From Candidatus Schekmanbacteria bacterium (lineage in GTDB: Bacteria > CSSED10-310 > JACPHN01): DNA of 40,850 nt. The stretch covers positions 1-40,850 of the forward strand of contig JACPHN010000134.1 of assembly GCA_016188575.1 (NCBI GenBank), given 5' to 3'. The position numbers and the translations under genes are program-made. This document shows, piece by piece, positions 32,008 to 40,394 of this stretch. Each line of letters begins with the position of its first letter. Position 1 is the first letter of the stretch. Under the pieces are notes generated by a model. It saw nothing but the letters and a program-made list of their open reading frames with translations. It was not told where the DNA came from and ran no database searches.

Positions 32008-35000
32008 GCGCTGAGCCTGGCAGAGACGATTTTCGAGACGCCGGCTTCTTCCATGGTCACTCCGTACAGCGCCGATGCGGCCTGCATGCTGCGTTTCGCG
32101 TGCGTGATCATGAGCACCTGGCAGTGATCGGAAAGTCGGGCCAGAAGTCGTGAAAAACGGAGCGTGTTGTTCTCATCGAGCGGGGCGTCTACTTCGTCGA
32201 GCAAGCAGAATGGCGTAGGCTTGTGCAGGTTCAGAGCGGCCAACAAGGCGATGCCAAGGAGGGCCTTTTCACCGCCCGACAGCAGCTCGAGAGAGCGGAG
32301 CGCCTTGCCAGGCGGTTGCGCGCGGATCTCGATGGTCGCTGGCTGCCCGTCGGCACCGGCCACGCGTTCCAGGTACGCGGTACCCCCGCCGTAGAGCTCC
32401 TGAAAGACCTCGCCAAACCGGGCCGCTACCTCCGCGAACGCCTGAGAGAAGCGTTTGGCCGAGGTAAGCTCGAGGCGTCTGATCGCCCTCTCGATCGCCG
32501 CCACGCTGGCCAGGAGATCCTGTCGTTGGCTGTCGAGAAACGCGGCGCGTTCTGATAGCTCGTCGGCCTCTTGCTCTGCTGTGGCCGAGACGGGGCCCAA
32601 CTTCGCGAGTTTTTCTTCGGCCTCGGCCAGTAGAGCCTCGAGCTCTTCGTCGTTGCCCGCCAGGCGCCCAGACTGGTCGCCCCAGTGAGCGGCGTCCGCG
32701 GCCTGCTGGTCGCGCTCACCCAGAAGGTGCTCCAGGGTCAAGTCGAGCAGCTCGCGCGAGCGCTCATCGAGGTGCGCGCGCTCGGACTCGACCACGGCGA
32801 GCTCGCGTTCGAGTCCGACGACCTCGTCGCGCCAGTTGGTGACGGACGCTAGCAAGGATTGTTCCAGAGCGCGGACTTCGGCCAGCTCTGCGGTCTGTTC
32901 CTGTAGCACGCGATCGGACTCGGCGAGGAGCGCAGTGAGGCGAAGGCCCTGCTCCGAGAGCTCGCGCAGCTCGTCCTGGGCCGCGGCAGTCGCGCGTGCG
33001 ATGCGTTCGAGCTGCTCTGCGGTCAACGCGTGTCGCTGCTCGAGTCGCTGGAGCTGTTGAGCTGTGCTTTCGCGTTGGACGCGGAGGTTCTCTATCTGCC
33101 GTCGGGTGCTGCGGATGGCCTCCTTGACGCGGCTGTGGTTTGCCTGTGCGGCGGCGAATCGCTGGCTCGTATCCTCGCGGCCAATAACATCACGGGCGCG
33201 GCGATCGAGCAGCTCTTGCTCGCTATTCTCCAGAGCGGCGACGGCGAGCTGAGCGGCGGCAAGCTGCGCGGAAGCGCTCCCGATGTCGGTGGCACAGCGG
33301 TCGAGGGACGCTCGCAGCTCGCATTCCTCGGTGGCGAGGACCGCGCTCGCAGTTGCTTCGTGTCGCTGGCGAAACTGCGCACGTTCCAGGCACCCTTGCA
33401 CATCAAGAGCGCCGCGCAGCGCCGCGGCGAGCGACGCCTCGGCATCTCGCCGTTCATCTTCTGCCTCCGCGGCTTCGGCTGCCGCACTGGCGCGTCTCGC
33501 CGAGGCCGCCGCCGACTTGGCGGTCACGTCGGTGAGCTGATCAGCGAGCTCCCGGATCCGCGCCCTGCGCTCGATCAGCCCCTCGCCGCTTCCGGGAAGA
33601 CCGCCGGCAATACGGCCCGTGGCGTCCATGACATCGCCGTCTGGGGTTACCCAGCAACGTATGGCGCCCCGAGATTTCGGTGCACCGCCATTTCCCCAGT
33701 CGTCGATGTTGTCAACGACGGCGACGCCACCCAAGAGGCGATCAACAAGGCCATGGATCGCGGGGTCACAACGCACCACCGCCATTGCCGGTACGGCGCC
33801 GTCGACGGGCGCCATCTCCGGTGGGGCGCCGTCTGGGGAGGCGTGCAGCACGGGGTGTCGGTCAAGCGTGAGCAGCGAGGCGCGCCCGGCACCCTGTTGC
33901 TTGAGATACCGGAGCACGTCAATGGCGGCAGCGACGTCCGCGACGACGAGCGCGCGGAGGTCGTCGCCGAGGGCGGCCTGGATGGCCCGTTCAAAGCCGG
34001 CGGAGACGTCCATCATGTCACCGATGCGGCCGATAATGCCGGCAGACCGAGCTTGCTCGTGCGCGGAGTCGACGAGTCTGCGGAGTGGCTCCGGCAGCTC
34101 TCGGCCATGGGCGTCGAGGTCCTTGAGGGAGCGCAGGAGGATCTCCAGGTGTTGCTTTTCCCCAAGCCGCTCGTCGTCGCGGGCAACGGCGTAGGCAAGG
34201 CGCTCCCGCGCTGCCCTCTCTGCGGCCTTTGACGCCTCGAGGCGGGCCTCGGCGTCGCGAATCTCCCTCCGGGCGTCGGCCAGTGCCACCGCCGCCGCGG
34301 CGACTTCGGAGGCGAGCGCTTGCAGGGCAAGCGCGCATTCCTCGACGCGGTGCCGCAAGCGTTCGAGCGCCGCCGTGGCTTGTGCGGATTCGGTCTCCCG
34401 GCGCTTCAGGTGGTTTTGCTCATTAACTGCGTTGCCATGGGCAGTGAGCAGCTCGCGTCTGAGCTGGGCGAGCTCGCGCTCGCACTCCTCCGCACGTCGC
34501 CGGCTATCCTCCATGGCGAGCTGAAGCTCGTCGACCTTCTCCTCCGCGATCGCGAGGCGGTCTGTCAGCGCCTCCAGCTCATCGCGCTCTCGCTGGTCTT
34601 GATCGCCGATCTGGGACAATGTGGCGAGCAGCCGCTCGCGCTCGCCATCGGCTTCGAAAGCGCTGGATTCGGCCTGATCGCGCTGCGCTTGAAGGCCCAT
34701 GATGCGCTCTTGAAGACCATTCGCCTTGCCCTCGAGGCCAGCGCTCGCCGCGGCGCGTTCCTCACGGACGCGCTGGGTGACTGCGCGTCTGCGGTACGCC
34801 TGCTCCATGGTTGCGGCGGCGGCGTCATGTTCCTCGGTCGTGCGCGCCCAGGCCTGGCGGCACGCGGAAAGCTGGCGGTGAAGGTCGGCGAGGTGGGCGC
34901 GGTTCCGTTCCGCCTTGCGCAGCATCAGCTCGAGCTTGAGCTCGCGCGCGCGCTCACTGAGCTTGCGATGGCGGCGCGCCTTCCGGGCGTGTTCTTGAAG

Positions 35001-35612
35001 TCCTTTGAGCCGGCCCTCGACCTCTGAGATGATGTCCTGGAGGCGCTCGAGGTTGGCTTGCGTTTCTTCGAGCCGCTTTCGGGTTTCGGCAACCTGCAGG
35101 CGGTATTTGCCGACACCGGCCGCTTCTTCGAGGAGGCGAAGGCGCTCGGGCGAGCGCGCCTGCAGGATCGCGTCAACCTCACCCTGCGCCACGAGCGAAT
35201 AGGTTCGCATTCCCAGGCCGGTATCTTGCAACAGGACCGTGATGTCGCGTAGGCGGCTGCGGACGCCGTTGAGATAGTACTCGGACTGCCCGGATCGGTA
35301 CAGGCGTCGCGTGATGGCGATTTCGGCGTAGGGCGACTCAACGGTGCCTTGCGAGTTGTCCAGGACCATCGTAACCTCGGCCATGGAGAGCTGCCGTCGC
35401 TTGTCGGTTCCGGCGAAGAGCACGTCCTCCATGCGCGTCGCGCGCAGGGAACGGACGCTCTGCTCGCCGAGGACCCAGCGCACGGCATCGGCAATATTGG
35501 ACTTGCCGCAGCCATTCGGGCCGACGATAGCGGTGAGCCCTTTTGCGAACGCCAGGGTAGTGCGCTCGGGAAAAGACTTGAACCCGTGCAGTGTCAATTG
35601 TTTGAGGAGCAT
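32004..35612 (-). CDS. smc: Chromosome segregation protein SMC
   Basis: ATG 35612 gives 1202 residues, typical of SMC condensin. Walker A is GPNGCGKSNIADA at residues 31-43. Two long coiled-coil arms, heavy in Glu/Arg/Ala, flank a hinge near residues 500-650 (IGRIGDMMDVSAGFERAIQA). The C-terminal head has LSGGEKALLGIALLAALNLH (ABC signature, from residue 1111) and Walker B FCLLDEVDAPLDENN. The much longer frame to 37892 is antisense to the PBP gene and is an artefact of GC bias. A clear minus-strand promoter lies 65 bases upstream. No scpA or scpB is in the window. Confidence 0.97.
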   Translation of the reverse strand: MLLKQLTLHGFKSFPERTTLAFAKGLTAIVGPNGCGKSNIADAVRWVLGEQSVRSLRATRMEDVLFAGTDKRRQLSMAEVTMVLDNSQGTVESPYAEIAITRRLYRSGQSEYYLNGVRSRLRDITVLLQDTGLGMRTYSLVAQGEVDAILQARSPERLRLLEEAAGVGKYRLQVAETRKRLEETQANLERLQDIISEVEGRLKGLQEHARKARRHRKLSERARELKLELMLRKAERNRAHLADLHRQLSACRQAWARTTEEHDAAAATMEQAYRRRAVTQRVREERAAASAGLEGKANGLQERIMGLQAQRDQAESSAFEADGERERLLATLSQIGDQDQRERDELEALTDRLAIAEEKVDELQLAMEDSRRRAEECERELAQLRRELLTAHGNAVNEQNHLKRRETESAQATAALERLRHRVEECALALQALASEVAAAAVALADARREIRDAEARLEASKAAERAARERLAYAVARDDERLGEKQHLEILLRSLKDLDAHGRELPEPLRRLVDSAHEQARSAGIIGRIGDMMDVSAGFERAIQAALGDDLRALVVADVAAAIDVLRYLKQQGAGRASLLTLDRHPVLHASPDGAPPEMAPVDGAVPAMAVVRCDPAIHGLVDRLLGGVAVVDNIDDWGNGGAPKSRGAIRCWVTPDGDVMDATGRIAGGLPGSGEGLIERRARIRELADQLTDVTAKSAAASARRASAAAEAAEAEDERRDAEASLAAALRGALDVQGCLERAQFRQRHEATASAVLATEECELRASLDRCATDIGSASAQLAAAQLAVAALENSEQELLDRRARDVIGREDTSQRFAAAQANHSRVKEAIRSTRRQIENLRVQRESTAQQLQRLEQRHALTAEQLERIARATAAAQDELRELSEQGLRLTALLAESDRVLQEQTAELAEVRALEQSLLASVTNWRDEVVGLERELAVVESERAHLDERSRELLDLTLEHLLGERDQQAADAAHWGDQSGRLAGNDEELEALLAEAEEKLAKLGPVSATAEQEADELSERAAFLDSQRQDLLASVAAIERAIRRLELTSAKRFSQAFAEVAARFGEVFQELYGGGTAYLERVAGADGQPATIEIRAQPPGKALRSLELLSGGEKALLGIALLAALNLHKPTPFCLLDEVDAPLDENNTLRFSRLLARLSDHCQVLMITHAKRSMQAASALYGVTMEEAGVSKIVSARLSA

Positions 35613-35676
35613 GATCGAGACGAGGGCGAGGACACGAACGAAGGGTGTGTTTGGGCGTAGCCGCCGGGACTGGCAA

Positions 35677-35705
35677 ATTATAGCAGAGTTTGGCAGCGCT
35701 TTCCG
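35677..35705 (-). promoter_or_regulatory. smc promoter
   Basis: On the minus strand a perfect -10 TATAAT (plus 35677-35682) follows 17 bases after CGGAAA (plus 35700-35705), a weak -35. The predicted 5' leader to ATG 35612 is about 58 bases. This is the best sigma-70-like -10 in the window. Confidence 0.6.
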
Positions 35706-35724
35706 CTCTCGTTCGGAGGACCCG

Positions 35725-35752
35725 TTGACGGGGATCGGCGTGCTGCGATAGT
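35725..35752 (+). promoter_or_regulatory. Divergent promoter for the PBP gene
   Basis: TTGACG (35725-35730) is followed after 16 bases by GATAGT (35747-35752), matching 5 and 4 of 6 consensus positions. It sits about 95 bases before ATG 35847 and only 20 bases from the opposing smc -35. Confidence 0.4.
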
Positions 35753-35846
35753 TGTTAACACGAAAGAGAGGCGCGCGCTGTCTCGGTGCAAGGCACGCGC
35801 CGCTCGCTCTCGATACGAGCTGTTTGGTGAACAATCCGGAGAGGCG

Positions 35847-37895
35847 ATGGAGACTATCGCGTACAAGCTCGGGCCCGCGCCAGAGGCCCCCCCCGGCGAT
35901 GGCGGCCGCCGGCGCGGCCTGCTGCCGCGAGGCGGAACGTGGTGGTCGCTGATCGCAATCATTGTGATCGCGGTGGGCATCGCGGGGGGATGGGTGTGCG
36001 CACAGCTCGTCGACTTGCCACGAGTCGAAGCCCTTGAAGAGCATCGTCCGAGCCTGGTGACGTCGATTTTTGCGCGGGACGGCATGCTCATCGGCGAGTT
36101 TTTTATCGAGCGGCGCATTCTCTTGCCGCAGGAGGCGATACCGGAGCGCGTCAAGCAGGCGCTGATCGCGGTGGAGGACGGCCGCTTCTACCAGCACATT
36201 GGCGTCGATCCGGTGGGCATTCTGCGAGCGGTGGTGGCGAACGCCATGTCTGGCCGCGTCGTCGAGGGCGGCAGCACGATCACGCAGCAGCTCGCGAAAG
36301 TGCTGTTTCTGACGCCAGAGCAGAGCATGCGCCGCAAGATCAAAGAAGCGGGACTGGCTCTGGCCATCGAGCGCCGCTACAGCAAAGATCAAATCCTCAC
36401 CCTGTACTGCAATCAGATCTATTTTGGTGAAGGAGCGTACGGCATAGAAGCAGCGGCGAAGACCTACTTCCAGCGCTCGGCCGGCGAGCTTGGGTTGGCC
36501 GAGGTGGCGCTCATTGCCGGATTGCCCAAGGCGCCGAGCAAGTTCAGCCCGTTTCACAGCGCCGACAAGGCGAGAAGAAGGCGCGACCACGTGCTTCGGC
36601 GCATGTTCGAAATGGATTTCGTCAGCCGGAAGGAGCTCGAGGACGCGCTCAGCCTGCCCGTGGAAGCGCAGCGGTTGAGCGAGGAGGAAGAGCTTGCGCC
36701 TTATTTCGTCGAGGAGGTGCGGAGGACGCTTGCGGACATGTTTGGGACCAGGCGGCTGTACTCCGCGGGCATGCGCGTGTACACGACGCTTGATCCCGAG
36801 CTCCAGCGGGCGGCGAATGCCGCGGTCCACGCGGAGCTGGCGTCGCGCCGGGAACAAGCGGTCGCGAGCGGGACGGTGAGCGGTGGAAGGACGGCGCCGG
36901 CGGCGCTTGAAGCCGCGCTGTTGGCGGCCGACCCGGCGGACGGTTCGATTCTCGCGATGGTGGGCGGGTACGACTACCAAGAGAGTCAGTTCAATCGCGC
37001 CTTGCAAGCCCGGCGCCAGGCGGGGTCGGCGTTCAAGCCGCTCGTGTATACGGCCGCCATCGACAACGGTTACACTGCCGGCGACGTTATCGTCGATGCT
37101 CCTATCGAGTTTCGCGACGCTACAGGGAAGGTCTGGCGTCCCGAGAACTACGAGAATCGCTTCTATGGAGCCACAACGCTCAGGGAAGCGCTCGAGCATT
37201 CCCGGAATATTGTCGCCATCAAGCTGATGTCGGCTCTCGGGCCGGCACTGGTCATCGAATACGCCCACCGCATGGGCATTGCCGGCGAGTTTCAGCCCTT
37301 CCTGTCGCTGGCGCTCGGATCCGGGGAGGTGTCGCTCGGAGACCTCGTCACGGCCTACAGTGTGCTGGCGTCCGGCGGAATCCGCTCCCGGCTGCGCCTG
37401 CTTCGGTACATTACCGACCAGCGCGGCCGCATGATTACTGAAAGCACGCCGGAGCGCGAGGAAGTGCTGAGCGCCGAGACGGCGTACGTGGTTACGCAGA
37501 TGCTGACCGGTGTCGTCGAACGCGGAACCGGACAGGTTGCCAAGAAGCTTCGGGGGCCGCTTGCCGCGAAGACAGGGACCACCAACGACTACACGGATGC
37601 GTGGTTCGTCGGCTACTCGGCTTCGTTGGTGACGGGAGTGTGGGTCGGACGCGATCAAAAGGAGTCCCTGGGCCACGGGCAAACGGGGGCGCGCGCCGCC
37701 GGGCCGATTTGGGTGCGCTTCATGGAGGCGGCGCAGGACGCGCGACCGCCGACGCCGTTTGCGGTGCCACCTGGCATCGTTTTCGTGGGCATCGATCCCC
37801 GCACCGGAAAGAAGGCAGGGCCGCGATGCCCGCAGGTATTCACGGAAGCGTTCAAGCGCGGCTCGGAGCCCAAACAATTGTGCGCAGCGCATTGA
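35847..37895 (+). CDS. mrcA: Bifunctional penicillin-binding protein 1A (GT51 and transpeptidase)
   Basis: ATG 35847 with GGAGAGG upstream; 682 residues. A cytosolic Arg-rich start, then TM anchor WWSLIAIIVIAVGIAGGWV at 32-50. The GT51 domain contains catalytic Glu110 in VEDGRFYQHIG and GGSTITQQLAK at 141-151. The transpeptidase domain has Ser394-x-x-Lys397 (RQAGSAFKPLV), Ser452-Arg-Asn (HSRNIVA) and KTGTTN at 575-580. It polymerises and crosslinks lipid II outside the inner membrane. Divergently transcribed from smc. Length is shorter than E. coli PBP1a (about 850) and close to the compact PBP1A of deltaproteobacteria-like groups. Confidence 0.95.
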   Translation: METIAYKLGPAPEAPPGDGGRRRGLLPRGGTWWSLIAIIVIAVGIAGGWVCAQLVDLPRVEALEEHRPSLVTSIFARDGMLIGEFFIERRILLPQEAIPERVKQALIAVEDGRFYQHIGVDPVGILRAVVANAMSGRVVEGGSTITQQLAKVLFLTPEQSMRRKIKEAGLALAIERRYSKDQILTLYCNQIYFGEGAYGIEAAAKTYFQRSAGELGLAEVALIAGLPKAPSKFSPFHSADKARRRRDHVLRRMFEMDFVSRKELEDALSLPVEAQRLSEEEELAPYFVEEVRRTLADMFGTRRLYSAGMRVYTTLDPELQRAANAAVHAELASRREQAVASGTVSGGRTAPAALEAALLAADPADGSILAMVGGYDYQESQFNRALQARRQAGSAFKPLVYTAAIDNGYTAGDVIVDAPIEFRDATGKVWRPENYENRFYGATTLREALEHSRNIVAIKLMSALGPALVIEYAHRMGIAGEFQPFLSLALGSGEVSLGDLVTAYSVLASGGIRSRLRLLRYITDQRGRMITESTPEREEVLSAETAYVVTQMLTGVVERGTGQVAKKLRGPLAAKTGTTNDYTDAWFVGYSASLVTGVWVGRDQKESLGHGQTGARAAGPIWVRFMEAAQDARPPTPFAVPPGIVFVGIDPRTGKKAGPRCPQVFTEAFKRGSEPKQLCAAH

Positions 37896-38025
37896 CGCCC
37901 CGGCAGCGAACGGTCGTCTTCTCGGCTATTGCCGCCCGTAGCCGGAGTTGATACTCTCTTGGCGGAGCCTGTTGCCGGCATCGGCGCGGGCGGTGCGCTG
38001 ATGCTAACACGAGGAATGAGCTGAG

Positions 38026-39141
38026 ATGACGACGGTCGGACTGGTCGGCTGGCGCGGAATGGTCGGCTCGGTGCTTCTCGATCGCATGCGAGCCGAGCGG
38101 GACCTTGCCGAGGCGAGAGTGCTCTATTACTCGGCATCGTCACCCGGAGCCGAGGCGCCGCAGGAGTCTGCGGAGCGATACCTGCTGGACGCGAATGATC
38201 CGCGGGCATTGGCGCGGTGTGACGTCATTCTCACCTGCCAGGGGAGCGGGCACACGCGCGAGCTCTATGGTCGTCTGCGGTCTCTCGGGTGGCGTGGATA
38301 CTGGATCGACGCTTCGTCGGCCTTGCGTCTGGACGATGAGGCCGTAATCGTGCTGGACCCGGTAAACCGGGACGTGATCGACGCGGCGCTGGCGCAGGGA
38401 AAACGGACGTTTGTCGGCGGAAACTGCACGGTGAGCCTGTTGATAATGGCCTTCGCTGGCCTGCTGAGGGCGGGACTGGTGGAGTGGATCCACACGAGTA
38501 CCTACCAGGCCGCATCGGGTGCCGGCGCCGCCAAGATGATCGAGCTCATGCAGCAGATGGAGGCGTTAGGCCGGGAGACGGCAGCCTGGACGCAGTCGCC
38601 GGGCCGCGGGGCACTCGACTTGGAGCGCCGGATCACGGCAGCACAAGCCGGGACGGAGCTCCCCACGGCCGAGTTTGGGGCACCTCTGGCCGGCAGTCTG
38701 CTGCCCTGGATCGATAGTGCGATGCCAGGTGGCCAGACGCGGGAAGAATGGAAGGGCGAGGTCGAGCTCAACAAGATCTTGGGCACGCCGTCCACGATTG
38801 GCGTGGACGGCATTTGCGTGCGCGTCGGCGCGCTGCGCTGCCACAGCCAGTCGGTGCTCGTGAAGATGAAGCGTCCGGTCCCGATCCCTGAGGTCGAACA
38901 GTTGTTGGGCAGCGCGCATCCGTGGGTGCGCGTGGTCGCCAACGACCAGGAACAAACGCTGCGCTTGCTGACGCCCGCGGCGATTTCCGGGAGTCTGGAC
39001 GTCGCGGTGGGGCGGCTGCACGCGATGCGGATGGGGCAAGAGTTTTTGGGAGCGTTTACTGTGGGCGACCAACTGCTGTGGGGAGCGGCTGAGCCGCTGC
39101 GCCGGATGCTGCGGATCGTCCTCGATACTAGTTGGCGATGA
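38026..39141 (+). CDS. asd: Aspartate-semialdehyde dehydrogenase (gamma-type)
   Basis: Has 371 residues, close to E. coli Asd (367). It reduces aspartyl phosphate to aspartate semialdehyde, feeding lysine/diaminopimelate, threonine and methionine synthesis. The NADP-binding loop is VGLVGWRGMVGSVLLDRM. Catalytic Cys134 is in GGNCTVSLLIMA; a conserved STYQAASGAGA lies at 158-168 and catalytic His273 in ALRCHSQSVLVKM. Gamma-type sequence details (GNCTVSL, WRGMVGSVL) separate it from the Gram-positive class. It follows the PBP gene by 130 bases; both support wall formation. Confidence 0.95.
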   Translation: MTTVGLVGWRGMVGSVLLDRMRAERDLAEARVLYYSASSPGAEAPQESAERYLLDANDPRALARCDVILTCQGSGHTRELYGRLRSLGWRGYWIDASSALRLDDEAVIVLDPVNRDVIDAALAQGKRTFVGGNCTVSLLIMAFAGLLRAGLVEWIHTSTYQAASGAGAAKMIELMQQMEALGRETAAWTQSPGRGALDLERRITAAQAGTELPTAEFGAPLAGSLLPWIDSAMPGGQTREEWKGEVELNKILGTPSTIGVDGICVRVGALRCHSQSVLVKMKRPVPIPEVEQLLGSAHPWVRVVANDQEQTLRLLTPAAISGSLDVAVGRLHAMRMGQEFLGAFTVGDQLLWGAAEPLRRMLRIVLDTSWR

Positions 39142-39303
39142 CGGCAAAGGCTACGGCAGACGCCGAGCGCGCTGCACTTCGGACCTGCGGGAGCGAGGGG
39201 TAGCGCGCGAGCGGAGGTGGTCGGTTGCCGGCGTCGCCGTGGGCGAGCACGCGGGTTGTGGCCCGCGTTACCAATGGCCGGCCGACCGGCAGGGGAAAGC
39301 ACC

Positions 39304-40278
39304 ATGACGCCCGACGTCGTAGCGAAGCGCGGCTTCCGATCCCAAATCCTGGTCCGCGTGCTCGTCGCGTTCTGCGCGACGGTGCTGATATGGGCGACAC
39401 CGCCACCGGTGCCAGCAGCGGAGGAGGCCGCCGCCCCCGAGGCGACCACAGAAGTGAAGGACTTGCCGCTGCTCGTCCAGGTTCACACGTTTCCCGCCGA
39501 AGGCACGCTGGGCTATGTCGCCATCGGGATTGCAGTCCCCGCCCGCGACTTGCGGCGTCGCCTGCAGGACGTCGGCGCGGGAGACGAGGCGTGCACGCTC
39601 TTCGGCAGGGCGGAGATTCGCGACGAGGCGGCGCGCGCGGCGATGGGCAAGGACGTCGCCGAGCGGCGGTTTCGGGTCCCTCTGGAGCTCGGAAATCTGC
39701 TACGCCCTGGTATCGTGCAGCGGCATACGGGGCTGTTGCTTCCTCCTGGGGAGTGGCGGCTCGAGGCGGGGCTGCTTCTCGGCGCGAACGCGGCGACGCG
39801 ACTGCACGAGGTGTCCTTTTCGGTTCCCACGTTTGGTGCCGGAGGCCTGGCTATCTCGACACCCGTGTTTGCGAGAAGTGTGGAGCTTGTGGACGCCAAC
39901 GAAGCGCGTGGACAGGGGCGGTCCGAGCGCACGACGGAGCTGCTGGACCTGGGGTTTGCGCGGCTCGCCCCGTTCCCGTCTCCCGTCTTCACCGAGGAGG
40001 ACGCACCGGAGCTATTTTACCTGGTTTCGGGTGCGACACTGAAAGGCGTCCCGGGTGAGGCGGACCTGACGGTCACCTACCTTTTCTACAAGGGGACCGA
40101 CCCGGTCGCCCAGATTCCGCCGCAGAACCTGAAGTCGACGACGATTGGACAGCCGCTGCCAATTGCTCAGCTTGGTTTGCCGGCAGGCGACTATGGGCTT
40201 CGGCTCATTCTTCGCGACAATCCCTCCGGCGCAATCGTCGATCGAACCGAGCCCATGCGCATCGTTGCGAAGGACTGA
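39304..40278 (+). CDS. Secreted hypothetical protein with beta-rich domain
   Basis: ATG 39304 after AGGGGA; 324 residues. The N-terminus FRSQILVRVLVAFCATVLIW and APPVPAAEEAAA-like region form a signal peptide. The body alternates short strands (LLVQVHTFPAEGTLGYVAI, LLPPGEWRLEAGLLLGANAA), and the C-terminal part LTVTYLFYKGTDPVAQIPPQ, then GLPAGDYGLRLILRDNPSGA, reads as an immunoglobulin-like beta sandwich as seen at the end of GWxTD-type secreted proteins. No catalytic motif is visible. The upstream frame to 39217 is not supported. Exported; function unknown. Confidence 0.65.
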   Translation: MTPDVVAKRGFRSQILVRVLVAFCATVLIWATPPPVPAAEEAAAPEATTEVKDLPLLVQVHTFPAEGTLGYVAIGIAVPARDLRRRLQDVGAGDEACTLFGRAEIRDEAARAAMGKDVAERRFRVPLELGNLLRPGIVQRHTGLLLPPGEWRLEAGLLLGANAATRLHEVSFSVPTFGAGGLAISTPVFARSVELVDANEARGQGRSERTTELLDLGFARLAPFPSPVFTEEDAPELFYLVSGATLKGVPGEADLTVTYLFYKGTDPVAQIPPQNLKSTTIGQPLPIAQLGLPAGDYGLRLILRDNPSGAIVDRTEPMRIVAKD

Positions 40279-40394
40279 GGCGGCTGGCGTGCCCGGGGCG
40301 CCACGGTGGCGGAGCCGGCTTGACAGGCGCGACTTGTATGGCTATACGGGGCGAGCGACAGGCGACTGACCCTGACGCGCGGGAGGTCCGAGAC

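Noticed and set aside
33030-34232. 400-residue plus-strand frame inside smc
   Set aside because: Antisense to the SMC coiled-coil and hinge; frame is open because of GC-biased codons and shows no domain.
35613-37892. Minus-strand frame extending smc upstream to 1962 residues
   Set aside because: It is antisense to the PBP gene, rich in Arg/Pro/Gly, and has no SMC content. The SMC family start MLLKQLTLHGFKSF is at 35612.
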